Positions 11,999-23,541 of a stretch of DNA of 60,000 nucleotides are shown here, piece by piece (positions within the stretch are counted from its first letter, which is position 1; every line of letters begins with the position of its first letter). Both the position numbers and the translations under genes were made by a program. The notes below the pieces were generated by a model. That model saw only the letters and a list, made by a program, of their open reading frames with translations, searched no databases and was not told the origin of the DNA. Source of the DNA: Owenia fusiformis (lineage: Eukaryota > Annelida > Polychaeta > Sabellida > Oweniidae); assembly GCA_903813345.2 (NCBI GenBank), contig CAIIXF020000009.1, positions 29,674,740 to 29,734,739 of the forward strand. Reading direction: 5' to 3'.

Positions 11999-12500
11999 GC
12001 TATATACTTCAGATGCTTTAAGAATCAAGAATATGAAGAATATGATGAAAAGCAGACTATATGTATACTATTTATATGAATCATTGAAAGTGCATGGTTA
12101 ATTATAAGATTGGATCTTTAATATACAGGGTCGAGATAACCGTTTTGACCCCTGTGAATGATAGTCAAAATGCATGTAACCTTTCCACATACTTATTAGA
12201 TTAGTTCAATACATGCACATTTTAACTCAATAAGATTGAAACAACTATGGTTGTTACTTTTTCTGTTAATTTAATATTCTTTTTATAATTGTCAAACAAT
12301 GACGTTCACAGTAGCTGCCTCCAAAGCTGGATAATTTTGTTAATTCTGATCCAATTTTGAAGATTTGTTGTCTCTTTAATGTTGCTTATATCTTCCACTC
12401 ATCAAATAAGGGACAAAACTATGCACACATTCTGTCATACGGCCTCAGTTCTAATAGATATGTTGCTATACTAGGATATTCTGAACCAAAAATGGATTGA

Positions 12501-12536
12501 TGACGTCACAATTAATGCAAATTAGCTAATTTGCAT
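12501..12536 (-). promoter_or_regulatory. CRE plus octamer palindrome, module 3
   Basis: Inverted counterpart of module 2: CRE at 12501-12508 and perfect octamer palindrome at 12515-12536. Confidence 0.45.
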
Positions 12537-12872
12537 AACTGAATATTGTAACCATATAGTAAATTTAATAAGGTTTAATCAGATACCAATATCATCTCTA
12601 TAGACCAAATAATGGCGAAGCTACATTGATTCAAGACTCCAAGGTAAGACGTATGTATATTATTGTCAAATAATGACATTCACGATAGCTGCCTCGAAAG
12701 TTACATAACTTTCGTAATACTGATTCAATTTTGAATCTGTTTTCACTTTTATGTTGCTTATACCTTCTACTAATAGAATAAAGGACAAAACCTTTCAGAA
12801 ATTTTGCCATACGGCCTCAGTTCTAATAGATACGTTGCTATAGTTGGAAATTCTGAACCAAAAATAGATTGA

Positions 12873-12908
12873 TGACGTCATAATTTATGCAAATTAGATA
12901 ATTTGCAT
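12873..12908 (-). promoter_or_regulatory. CRE plus octamer palindrome, module 4
   Basis: Inverted counterpart of module 1, but here the CRE (12873-12880) is perfect. The palindrome at 12887-12908 keeps both ATGCAAAT halves with one central mismatch. Confidence 0.45.
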
Positions 12909-13984
12909 AATTGAATATCAGAAATTTATTGGAAATTTAACGAGGTTTCATTTGGTACCAATATCATTTCTATAGACCAAATAATGACAGAGCTACAAAT
13001 GATTTAAGATACCAAGGTAAGATGTCTAAAGATGCGTAACCATGGTAACTGAATGCCGCCATAAAAGTACTATGGGACATTAGTTGGCAATGTTAACAAA
13101 TGGATTCATTAAATAGACACCCTAGGGATTACAAAAATGTATGTAACTTATTCACACCTTATGGGTGCATGGGAACCCCTTGTTCCTACTATACTATCTC
13201 AAGATCAAACACTCTGATCTGTTATTGCAGTATAATAGTGTGACTTGTACCTGCCATAAAATTCATTTGCACCAATTTAAAAATGAAGGAAATAACAAAA
13301 TATTGGCATAGTTTGACTAAATATGCACTCATTTGAGAAATAATCCAAGAAAGAATACTGTACCATATATAAACTCTAATTTGCACTTTTTAAATCAAGA
13401 GTGTTTATTTTGTATATAGTTTCAATTCGTATTTGAAGTAATTGAGACAGACAGATTATGAACAAAATATCTTACAACTTTTCTCGATTTTCTTGACAAA
13501 CAACTCCAAATAGATGTGTTAAGGTCTTGGCTCAAAAACAAGAAACAGCTTTGATTAATAATTGCAGAGATACCACGGTAACTTTGCTGTAATTTTTCAT
13601 TCTCTGTATTCATTAGAATTGATCAGATGTCACGATGAAAAATGGAATTGTCGTTGTTTGAAATGTTTCAGAAATTGAGTGGCGATTAAGGAAGTATGAT
13701 GTCATTAACAGTTGGCATTCCCATCTATAACACAATCGTGTTGTCTTTTTCAACGTCAAAAGTGTCGCCTTGATGTATGGTGTTTTAAGCATTGTATTGT
13801 TCCTATCTTTTTTACATTTTGATTGTTTCATTCAAGTTAACACTAAGGTGGTACTGGCTGGTAATTTTCAACAGCATGCAGCCAGTATGATTTTTGATGG
13901 TCATTGTTTTTAATACGTAATAGTTTTCTTTCATATTAGATTATCCTAGCTATGGAAAAGGATGTACAGAAGCCATTTGTATGT

Positions 13985-14050
13985 CCATTTGTTTGTCTGT
14001 CTGTCTGTCAGTTTGTTTGTCTGTCCGTCTGCATCCATCCATCCATCTAC
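13985..14050 (+). repeat. (GTCT)n / (CATC)n microsatellite
   Basis: Runs of tttgtctgtctgtctgtc turning into ccatccatccatc. It accounts for the Cys/Val-rich frame at 13952-14152. Confidence 0.9.
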
Positions 14051-15510
14051 TTCAGAACTGGACTGGTAGGGGAGGCAGTATCTCCAAGAGCATTATTGCC
14101 ATCACCCTCTGATATGATTTGGGTGGGGTTGTACTTTTGTTTTATGCTATGATTAATTTTAGCCAGTGATTATGTAAATTTGTCAACTCAAGGAGCAGGT
14201 GATTCCCATTACATTAGCAAAGTTCTCTCATTTACATGTGTAATACATCTATGCCAATATAATGACTTGATTAATTTGGCAGTTTTTCTAAAGGTTTCAA
14301 AGATCAACTATTCATATTGTCTAGTAACAAAAGCATATTTGAAGCACTAATTTATTAAGTTTATGCATTAGGTCACAGTTTGGGATAATAGGGGGTGTGC
14401 TATATCTTTTTGTGCTTTTGGATGCTCCATAGGCTTGTTGTGTTTTCTTATACTTTTGACCTTTCCCCTTTTGACATTAATATTTTTAAAAGTGAAATTA
14501 ATGTTACTTTTGAATAATTCAACATTTCTTATAACACTTCAATAGCTAATGAATGTGTTAACAAGGTGTATCTTTCAATAGCTGAGGCACTGGCAGATTC
14601 GGGCAAGGGTCATGGCTCAAATTTTGAATAGGGGTCTTTGAATATTCAGATCCCATTCCAGAAAGTAATACGCATTTCTGCATATGATATCAGCTGGGTG
14701 AATCAACTTTGATCATTCAGTATAGTCAAATGGGAGAGCTTTGCTTTCAGATATGAGATCATTTGGAAAGTCAAGCACAATGGCAAATGTACCTACCAGA
14801 GGCAAGAAGTTGTATTGAATAAGGGGAGGTAGGTGGCAGGCGCGTTGTAGGGTAGTAGTCTAGGAGAATTTGTACTAACGTATAACACGCCAATAAACCT
14901 GGAAAGCAAAGGTACTTTCATGTGTGGTACCCCCACATCTTATGGGAAACATAAAACCCCTTGATAACATTAAACATTGAGCCTTTAACATATAAAATAT
15001 AAGTGCTTGTATATTGTAATATAGTGTTATATATGTGACAAGTTACACAGTTTATGATGTAGTAGGGCTCAAGCGGCCACTTGAGGCTGACAGTAAACAT
15101 TTCTGGAGAGAGGGGGATAAGTACCAGTTCATTAAAGATCAAAGAACTTCTGTCATCTCTCAATAGCATCCATCTTGGTAGCAAAACACTTCACTTCGTG
15201 TCCCAATCTTTCTCTTACAATATCTTAGTCTTCCCATATCTCAGTTTTCCCATATCTCAGTCTTCTCATATATCTGTCTGGCAGTAGCCACAAATGAAAC
15301 AATTTCCCAACAAAGTTTAATATGGAATTGTATGATTTGTTAGATAAACCCATACCATTGCTTATTTATTGTTTAAGTGTATTGGTATTGAAGTAGTCAA
15401 ATAAAATTTAATTTCTGAATTTTTGATTCATATTTCGCGAACAAAAGGCTATTAGGAGGGTTTGAGTGTTTGCTGAATTGAGATCAATGGAAATATACTT
15501 GCCTAACTGC

Positions 15511-15593
15511 CCACATTACAGGTTATAAATCCCACATTACAGGTTATAAATCCCACAATACAGGTTATAAATCCCACATTACAGGTTATAAAG
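15511..15593 (+). repeat. 21-bp tandem repeat, four copies
   Basis: cccacattacaggttataaa plus one base, four times in a row. Three copies match in the core and one has cccacaata. A recent, nearly uniform expansion. Confidence 0.93.
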
Positions 15594-16837
15594 CTTTGTC
15601 ACATACTGGCGATCAACCACGTAGGAAATATTTCAAGATCAACGTAGAGCCTTTAACCTTGACAATAAAATTAAAATTTATTTTCATGTGATGTCATTTT
15701 CTCGCCATTGACTAAAACAATTGCCCTTATGGTACTGATATTCTTTTATAACTGATCTAAGCAACCTTTGGATAATTTAATGCGACACTTATAGCCTCTC
15801 GTGGGGATCCATACAAACCTTACGCTACCTGTAAAAACAAAATAAACACAACACTAAATCAAACAATAAATAAAATATGTCCAATAACTTGATTTAATAT
15901 CCCCGAGTCCTTCTCAATTTTGAATATCCTCTGTAATTTAAATGATATATGAGACACTCACTTTTCACTTATCTGACAAAGAAAAAATATATCTCACATT
16001 TTTGGACAGCTATTGAATGTTTAATTGTTCAAATTGAATGATAGAAATTCTTTAAGTGAATTAAATTGCTAAGCAAATGATTCCTAAATTGTGAAAAATC
16101 ATTAAATTGTTGAAATTTAACTCGTTGTAGAATCTCAATTGATGGGCTGTTACTCTAACTATTGTTTGTTTGTTTGTTGTTTATGCCATTTTTTGTTTGA
16201 AGTAAGTTTAAACCGACTTTGATAAATATGTATCAAACGGAGTGTTATCTCACTTTTAAAAGTTATGTTTTTCTAATGAGAGTTAGCATATTTCAGTTCA
16301 AGATTTGAAGTAATTTTATCTCAATAAAATAAATAAAAATAATAAAGATTATTGGTGAACATATAAGTTTTGTTTTTCCTCTTCTTAGACAGGCGAATTC
16401 GAAAATGTATTTGTATTTCGAAAATGACTGCAGCTATTATTAAGATTGATTATTTTATTTAGATTAATGATATAAGAACTTTTCAGGTAGGTGTATGACA
16501 GTATATACTAGGTACCTCAAGGCAGTCTAATTTTACATGCTCTTTATGTCCCTAAATGTGTAGGAGGTATTATTACATCCTTGTAGTCTATCTCTGAAGG
16601 TGACGAAGTGATGAATTATTTCAACCATGACTGTATTATAGCCAGGAGTCTTCCTCAAAAATGGTGTCTTCTTCAATAGACAGCCTGAACTTTGTGACAT
16701 ATTTTACTCTCTTGGAAAGAGTGTTAGAAACCCAAAATGGTCATGTCCTGGCATGAAAATAGGCAACACATACTCCCATTGATAAAGTTCAAAAATGGCA
16801 TCATATAGATGTGTGATGACTTGATTATATCACTCTG

Positions 16838-17285
16838 CATGTACTCAAATCCATTCTCACCCCATTATCTGCTGGGCGCATGTACTCAAATCCATTCCCA
16901 CCCTATTATCTGCTGGGCACATGTACTCAAATCCATTCCCACCCCATTATCTGCTGGGCGCATGTACTCAAATCCATTCCAACCCCAATATCTGCTGGGC
17001 GCATGTACTCAAATCCATTCCCACCCAATTATCTGCTGGGTGCATGTACTCAAATCCATTCCAACCCCATTATCTGCTGGGTGCATGTACTCAAATCCAT
17101 TCCAACCCCATTATCTGCTGGGTGCATGTACTCAAATCCATTCCAACCCCATTATCTGCTGGGTGCATATACTCAAATCCATTCCAACCCCATTATCTGC
17201 TGGTTGCATGTACTCAAATCCATTCCAACCCTATTATCTGCTGGGTGCATGTACTCAAATCCATTCCAACCCCATTATCAGCTGG
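16838..17285 (+). repeat. 41-bp minisatellite, about 11 copies
   Basis: The unit is gcatgtactcaaatccattc followed by caaccccattatctgctgggt, and repeats with a constant 41-base period. Copies differ by a few substitutions (cgc/tgc, caacc/caccc). As 41 is not a multiple of three and the unit lacks stops, all three plus frames stay open for more than 400 bases (161, 136 and 142 codons), reading SNPFQPHYLLGACTQIHS-type repeats. No splice or start context supports a gene. Confidence 0.92.
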
Positions 17286-20245
17286 GATGAATGATTCTGC
17301 TGGAGGACATGCCCATCATATGCATATCAGTATAAAACTCAAATGGTGAAATTGAACAAATTTCACTTCAAGACTCCAGATTCGAGATTTTTCTTTTCCT
17401 TAATTAACCTCAGTTTTGACCTTGACCTTTGACTAATCCAAGGTTGATTTGTTTACTTGTGATAACTTAGCATAAAGTTATATTTGGAATATTTGACTAT
17501 TTTACCCTTCAAAAGACCATAAGATGTCAACTGTGAATCAGCTCTCACTTTTGATAACAGAATCATAATTCTAAGAAAAATTCCCATCCTTTTGATAACT
17601 GTTCTGATCAATTTGAAGAACTTTTTTGTTGACCTACTTTTTGGACATGGATATCTCAAAGTTGAGATTAACTTTATCAACAGAATATATTCGGCTCCAA
17701 CCTTCCCCGTATTAACCATGTGGCTTCGTAGGCAATATTTACATTTATGAACCCTTCTCCCACTCCTTTAAACTGACTTGGGTATACCTCTGACTTTTGA
17801 TAATTAATCAAGGTCAAGTCAAGGTTAATCAAATTAATCAAGTGTAAACATTAGATAACAAAAACAACGACAACAGCGACAACGAATCAACTACATTTAA
17901 AGTATAATTTTTATGAAGACAATCTGTAAGTAGCTCAGGTTTAAGTTTGTAAATAACTTTCAATTTATTTTCATTCAAAAATCAAACCAAACCCAAAATT
18001 AATGTGTTTATTTTAGCTCAAATGACACACTTTTCTCTTTGTTGTTATCCCCCTGCTAGGCAGCCTACATGACCATAAAGTAAACTTCATAGTTCTCAAT
18101 GTTGACATCGGTATTGTTTTATCTTACTTTGATTATCTCGTTAATGTCAGGTAAGTGACAGGTGAGTGAGATTGGTTACCTGGGGCAGGTAGGCAGCTAT
18201 ATATGCATTGTTTGTCACTTTGATGTGAACATATGTCACTGTCAGTCCTGTCATCTTCTACATACTTCACATTTACCTATCTCTGTTGGCATTGTCAGTA
18301 ATGTTGTGATACTATTTGGGAATGACTCTGTCTGACCTTTTTTGCGACATTTGGTTGTGTCGCAATTGATACCATGTTTTGTGTTCTCTATGTTTTGTAT
18401 TTTCTACCTTTTTTCAAAGCTATCCTATGATTTTTTTGTTGCTTTTATGATTAGCGATCAGTAAGATATGTATATTTCCTATTATCTGAGTCCCCCCATA
18501 ACATGCATAACAAAACTCTCATATCTTTGGTGAATGCCAGATATAATATTCATGTATACACTAGATATAATGTACGAGTACTGTATTCGATTTTGTAAAA
18601 AAAATATGAACAACGGATGGGCCATGCACCCCCCCCCCCCCAGCCCTCACCTCTTTTAAGGAAAATAGAAGGAAGCTGTTATTTCTAACAAGGCATAATA
18701 TGTAAGGTATTAAGATAGTGTATAGACATATCCACTTAGCCTTCTTAAACACTAGTTAGTTTATATCATCAGTAGGTATACATGAAAGCTTGCCGATTTC
18801 ATTTTTCTCCTAATCTTATCCTGTAAGAAGAATTAAAGAGGTTTGTAGACAGACGTTATGTGCCTGAAATACCCAGTAATGTGATAAATTACTGTGAAAA
18901 TTATGATTAATTATTTAGCCTTTCGAGACTTGGAAGAACAAAGCCAGTTACGTAAGTGTTTCTTATCTAGTGTTCTGTTTAGTATAGGGAAGGGGGTAAT
19001 GATTTCAATGAATGCTAGATAATACACTCTTCAAATGTGCGATATCAGAAATTATCGTCCCAGTGTTTGTTCATTTAATCTTCACATATTACTTTTATCA
19101 GTCAAATACATTTATAAATTTTAAAGCAATAGTTTACCACTAGACAACACCAAAAATCTTGTGTCTGTATAATGTATTTTATGTAATAGTAAAAAAGAAG
19201 CTCTTAAAAGGAAAGAATCCAGTAGACAGATTTCTTTTTCACTGTTTATCTTTTGTACTTTTAAATACGGTCATTGTTGTGTTGTTTTATGTGTATGAAT
19301 CAGAGTCTAAAATTTATTTCTAAATTATACTAAATAAGTGGCTTTAACAAGTAAGCTCTGGCAGGTATCGCCACCTAGTGAGTAACTGCTATATTTACCT
19401 CATTATCAAGCAGGAAGATAAGCAGTATTTGATGTGAAATAAAACACAGAACATCAATGTAGGCCTATCATGATATACAACACTGTTACATCCCCTACTT
19501 GCAATCTTGCCATCTAAACAAGTGAAATGAGCATTTTACAGTCGTTTTATTTGCTAAGTGTCCAGGTTTTTGACATAAAATATAAAGTTTACAACGCTCT
19601 TGTGTTTGAAGTTGGATATTTATGGGCATGTTAAACTGATGTATGGCGGTTGGTATGAGCCTTGCCTCTTTCCTCATAGTAAATAAAGTTGCAATGAAAT
19701 GCTGTAATCATTAACCAAATTACTTGCCTGTTTTCTTCATCTCTGATAAAATTAAAGTGGAACTTCCAAATTTTTAACGGTGGGTTATTATCGTTAACTT
19801 AAAGAGAGCGCTATAGTGTGCTATGATGTATTTATGCTTGAGGAAAATCGGTGATTTGAAGTTGAAAGAGTTAGAAGTGCGGCTATGAGTCTCATATATG
19901 AAACCTTAACTAAAGAGACTTTTAGGCCAGATAAATCATTGACATTTACGAGAGTTTTATTTTGAGTCTCTGAATTTCAAAGTGTTCTGCCTTTCACATA
20001 GGTTTATACATCAGAATATATCTGTCACATTTTAGACTTTTATTTCATGTACCACTTTAAAATGAATTTGAGGACCCCACATCAAAGAAGGGTACTGCAT
20101 ATTTCATGTTTACATTGAAATGTTAGTATTTACATTATGTCTTCTACTTACAATAATTTCAATATAAATTAGGATGTGGAATAAGGACATGAATTCTCAA
20201 TAAAATTATTAATGTTTAATATAAAACAATAAATGATGGGATTCA
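17286..20245. other. No supported gene; possible zinc-knuckle vestige at 19495-19677
   Basis: Mostly featureless. A 60-codon minus frame (19495-19677) contains CQKPGHLANKTTVKC, reminiscent of a retroelement zinc knuckle, but spacing is irregular and nothing around it supports a gene. Confidence 0.4.
18629..18642 (+). repeat. Poly-C tract
   Basis: About 14 consecutive C in AT-rich DNA. A likely length-variable site. Confidence 0.85.
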
Positions 20246-20642
20246 TTAGTACCCCGGACAGGTTGTATGATGCAGTCATTTTTTTACTCTATATTTGCAA
20301 TAGAACAACCATTCTTATTAAAATTTTCATATTTTATTCTGGAGACAATTTCCAACATGGAAAAAAAATATTTTAGCGAAATTTCCAATTTAATGATTTT
20401 GCCGGGCTTTTTTCAAAAACACTACACTGTCAATAAAATACAGGTTTTTGCTTGAACAATTGAACTTTTAACGTCATTTCAAATATTGTCTGGCTATTGA
20501 ATTTTCGGCCACCTAAAATCTTTCCAGATATATATGTTGCCATATTAATAATTATGGCTGATTATTGTTATTCACTTGAGTCATATTCAATATTATTACA
20601 GTGCATTAGGCCAATAAAAACTTGTTGCTCTGGGTCTCGTTT
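20246..20642 (+). repeat. Left inverted arm
   Basis: Pairs with 22990-23388. Shared landmarks are ggacaggttgtatgatgcagtc at the tip and gtgcattaggccaat near the inner edge. Confidence 0.82.
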
Positions 20643-20815
20643 TGTGAAGCGTTCCCTAGATTGAGCCCAGATAGAGGAGGTCAATCTTCTTGTCCATGGG
20701 CATGAGTTCAACCCGATCAAACTGTTCAATACTGTCCAAAATGCAGTGAAACATTACGAATCTCCAATTTCAAGTATTCTTGGCATTAGATACTTCCGAG
20801 ATGTTAATATAGCTT

Positions 20816-21235
20816 TTCAATTCAATTCAATTATTTATTTCATAATTCTTATATAATATACACTATAAAAACAAGCCGCTAGACACCCTAGTGGGTATAT
20901 GTTGCGGTTTAACAGAAATCATTAAAATGACAACTAGACTACATATAAAAGAAAACACTTATATTATGTTACATGTAGGTATATAAAAATGGTATTAACA
21001 ATTAATCTAAGGATGTACAATGTAAAAATGTTACAAAAATCGGGTACCAGTATAAAAATCAACAGTATAGTATGATATTGGTATTATACATTATCGATAG
21101 ATGAGTAGTTTTTTATATGAAGATTTGAAAATATTTAGAGTGGAGCATTTTTTAATATCATGTGGTAGAGGATTCCAAAGATTAGGACCCAGATAGCGAA
21201 GGGAAAGTTTAGAGCATTTAGGGATATATGAACTT
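20816..21235 (-). pseudogene. LINE C-terminus and 3' UTR, second part
   Basis: The frame resumes as SSYIPKCSKLSLRYLGPNLW, then NPLPHDIKKCSTLNIFKSSY, stopping at about 21093. 'RYxGPxLWNxLP' is the typical end of CR1/L2-type ORF2 proteins. The remaining bases to 20816 are 3' UTR ending in the ttcaattcaattcaa repeat. Reading SKIN from the first part directly into SSYIPKC restores a plausible family sequence, which shows the intervening LINE was inserted later. Confidence 0.8.
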
Positions 21236-21885
21236 TATTACACATTCATACCCATAAAAGGTTAAGTGTACACAAAGTAAACACTAATTTTACAATATAT
21301 CAATACAACAGAAAACAGTATATATAACAACACACAAAATTAACACTTCATAATAAATAAATAAGTAAATAAATGAACAAATAAATATGCATCATGGATA
21401 AGCACATGAATGGTGATTGTGATACGCGTCCATTGTTTATGTCATATATCACACCCTTCTATGTTATATTACATTTATGAATAAATTCTGCTACAATTTC
21501 AATTTCTTTATTTTCACAAGACATACAATATTGGAAAAAAAGTGAATCGTCCTCCATGTTGAAAAGGTGTTTAATTGGGTTGCCGTGTGATACAAGTTTA
21601 TCGAGCATTTTCTTTCTATATATACTGTATTTTTTACATGAACGCATTATGTGTTTTTCGTTTTCTATTAAATTGCAAACCTCGCAAATTCTTTCATCGA
21701 TCTTTAATTTTGGGCGTTCGTATCTACCCGTTTCTATTTTTAATTTGTGGTTACTGATACGAAACTTTGTTAGACTTCGTCGTAAATGCCCATTTGAAAT
21801 TGAATCTAAATATGGTTCGAACCTGAAATTGCTTTTAAATATTTTGTATGTATTCAGTTTGCGACATTGGTCGGAATTCAATTGA
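21236..21885 (-). mobile_element. Second LINE fragment nested in the first
   Basis: About 650 bases on the same strand. The open frame (21881-21459) reads LRRSLTKFRISNHKLKIETG, then RYERPKLKIDERICEVCNL and EKHIMRSCKKYSIYRKKM. This Arg/Tyr-rich segment followed by C-x2-C...H...C is found after the RT domain of several invertebrate LINEs. The 3' end is near aataaagttcatata at 21236. It is 5'-truncated. The order of events is: TIR element, then the CR1/L2-like LINE, then this one. Confidence 0.78.
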
Positions 21886-22857
21886 TTTTTGATGGGATAT
21901 GAAAATAATGCAATTGTCTTGTGTAATGATGATGAATATTAATGTTGATATCAAACAAGTCTTGAAATAGATTTTTTGGAAGACTGGGGTGCTTATTAAA
22001 GATTTTGTACATGAACTGACCAGTACAATATCTGTTGACATCAAAAATATTTAATATTCTAAGATCTTTAAATAGGGGAGCGGAGTGAGAAAGTCTATCC
22101 TTATTTAAAGCTAGCCTTAAGAATTGTTTCTGCAGTTTATGTAGACGATCATAAAATGATTTAAATGTGTTACCCCAGATTATGTTGCAATAATTTAATT
22201 GAGAGTATCAATGAGTAGTAAATTGTTTTGAAACTGTCTATTTGAAGTAGATGTTTAATGTGATAAAGAGAACCAATGACGCGAGAAATCTTTGTTTCAA
22301 CAGATTTTATGTGCTCTTTAAATTTCAAGTTTTTATCAATAATAATTCCAAGAAAGTCAATTTTTTCCCGGAAATTTATGTTCTCATTGCGTATTTTAAG
22401 ATTCAGATTTGTTTGATTTTTTTGGGGTCCAAATAGAATAGCATTGGTTTTGCCAATATTAAGTGAAAGTTTGTTTGCTTTTATCCAGTCATCTATTGAA
22501 TTCAAGTTTGCATTAGTTCTAGTCATAAGTTCATTTAAATAATAATCACTATCAAGAAGATTGGTGTCATCAGCAAACATAATAAATTTTAGATTAGGGG
22601 CAACAAAAGGCAGATCATTTATGTAAAGAATAAATAATAGTGGTCCAAGTACCGAGCCCTGCGGAACACCACAATTTAGAGATGATTGTTTAGATTCATA
22701 ATTGTTAATGGTGACATATTGTTTGCAGTCTTTTAAATAACTTTCAAACCAGGACTTAGCTATTCCTCTGATGCCATAATATTCAAGTTTTTCAAAATGT
22801 CATGATTAATTGTGTCAAAGGCCTTGGAAAAATCTAATGTTATGCCAATGCTTGTTT
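21886..22857 (-). pseudogene. Reverse transcriptase fragment (LINE), first part
   Basis: Read on the minus strand: LDFSKAFDTINHD (RT motif A) near 22840-22800, then a frameshift near 22795, then GVPQGSVLGPLLFILYINDL (22670-22611), the catalytic FADDT box at about 22576-22564, and WIKANKLSLNIGKT followed by FLGIIIDKNLKFKEHI. After further breaks come SFYDRLHKLQKQFLRLAL and HYTRQLHYFHIPSKIN up to the point where the second LINE begins. Spelling of the boxes fits the CR1/L2/Rex1 range. Multiple frameshifts make it inactive. Confidence 0.85.
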
Positions 22858-22989
22858 TCCCCAAATCAGTTTGTGTCAGCTGTACCTGACATTTTAAAAG
22901 CATGGTACAATTTACGTGCCACGGGCTGGCATGCTGAGTGACTGTGGCGGAAAAACTCAGTGGAGAAAAAGGTGCGTTTTCAGAGAAAA

Positions 22990-23388
22990 CGTGACCCAGA
23001 GTGACAAGTTTTTCATTGGCCTAATGCACTGTAATAATATTAGGCCTATTGAATATGACAAAAATGAGTAACAATAATCAGCCATAATTAATATGGCATC
23101 AAATACATCTGGAAAGACTTTAGGCTGCCAAAAATTCAATAACTAGACAATCTTTCAAATGACGTTAAAAGTTTAATTGTTCAAACGAAACCTGTATTTT
23201 ATTGACAGTGGAGTGTTTTTGAAAAAAGCCTATCAAAATCATAAAATTAGGAATTTCGTTAAGATATTTTTTTCCATGTTGGAAATTGTCTCTAGAATAA
23301 AATATGAAAATTTTAATAAGAATGGTTGTTCTATTGCAAATATAGAGTAAAAAAACGACTGCATCATACAACCTGTCCAGGGTACTAA
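22990..23388 (-). repeat. Right inverted arm
   Basis: Pairs with 20246-20642. Beyond its inner edge the two sides diverge completely. Confidence 0.82.
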
Positions 23389-23541
23389 GTTAATTAGTTA
23401 ATTACATTTCTGTACATTTGGTAGGGTATAGGCTATAGCACATTGTTGTCACATTATCAATTTTGGCATTTTTGGCTCTCGATTTTTCAATATTGTTTTT
23501 GAGGGTGAGAATGGTTGAGTCAAAACTTACTTAATTTTTAT

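Larger units (their letters stand above)
6693..13196. mobile_element. Foldback-like composite element, about 6.5 kb
   Basis: The sequence from tagtatagtaggaacaagg (6693) inward recurs inverted, ending at 13196 (ccttgttcctactatacta). The left arm comprises 6693-7850 and about 9761-10485; the right arm 10486-13196. The arms agree closely over about 1.5 kb outside the centre. The middle is a 21-bp-unit array whose orientation flips near 10485, so the whole element is one giant palindrome. Organisation (long arms, tandem repeats, no clear transposase) recalls Drosophila foldback elements; no homology to them is claimed. No clean target duplication was found. The left arm is interrupted by a separate 1.9-kb element. 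Confidence 0.85.
11731..13196 (-). repeat. Foldback right arm outside the array (uninterrupted)
   Basis: Inverted partner of 6693-7850 joined to about 9761-10065. Because nothing interrupts it, it shows the pre-insertion structure of the left arm. Differences from the left arm are mostly single bases plus a few one-base gaps. Confidence 0.87.
13197..16837. other. Noncoding apart from the listed microsatellite and 21-bp repeat
   Basis: No exon or element can be supported. Several short frames have no recognisable content. Confidence 0.55.
20816..22857 (-). mobile_element. CR1/L2-like LINE, 5'-truncated and interrupted
   Basis: A minus-strand non-LTR retrotransposon in two parts, 22857-21886 and 21235-20816, separated by another LINE. 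The 3' end is a short TTGAATTGAATTGAA repeat, as in L2/CR1-type LINEs, rather than poly(A). It carries the reverse transcriptase from the FSKAFD block through the C-terminus, but has lost the endonuclease and N-terminal RT regions. Confidence 0.85.
20246..23388. mobile_element. Element with about 390-bp inverted ends, carrying nested LINEs
   Basis: The segment from ttagtaccccggacagg (20246) inward reappears inverted, ending at 23388 (cctgtccagggtactaa). The paired arms run about 20246-20642 and 22990-23388, with scattered substitutions. Between them sit short unique stretches (20643-20815, 22858-22989) and a LINE. No transposase frame is visible; the short frames in the two arms (20267-20455 plus, 23165-23371 minus) are the same sequence read in the two arms. 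Class uncertain: a long-TIR non-autonomous DNA element or a foldback element. Confidence 0.75.

Noticed and set aside
13952-14152. Cys/Val-rich 66-codon frame
   Set aside because: Encoded by a GTCT microsatellite.
15511-15593. Possible CRISPR-like array
   Set aside because: The four 21-bp units are directly adjacent without spacers, and the window is eukaryotic; it is a simple tandem repeat.
16809-17349. Three overlapping plus frames of 136-161 codons
   Set aside because: All three frames are open over a 41-bp minisatellite; no gene context.
20267-20455. 62-codon plus frame and similar minus frame at 23165-23371
   Set aside because: They are the same sequence in the two inverted arms of an element; no domain, and the frames differ by shifts.
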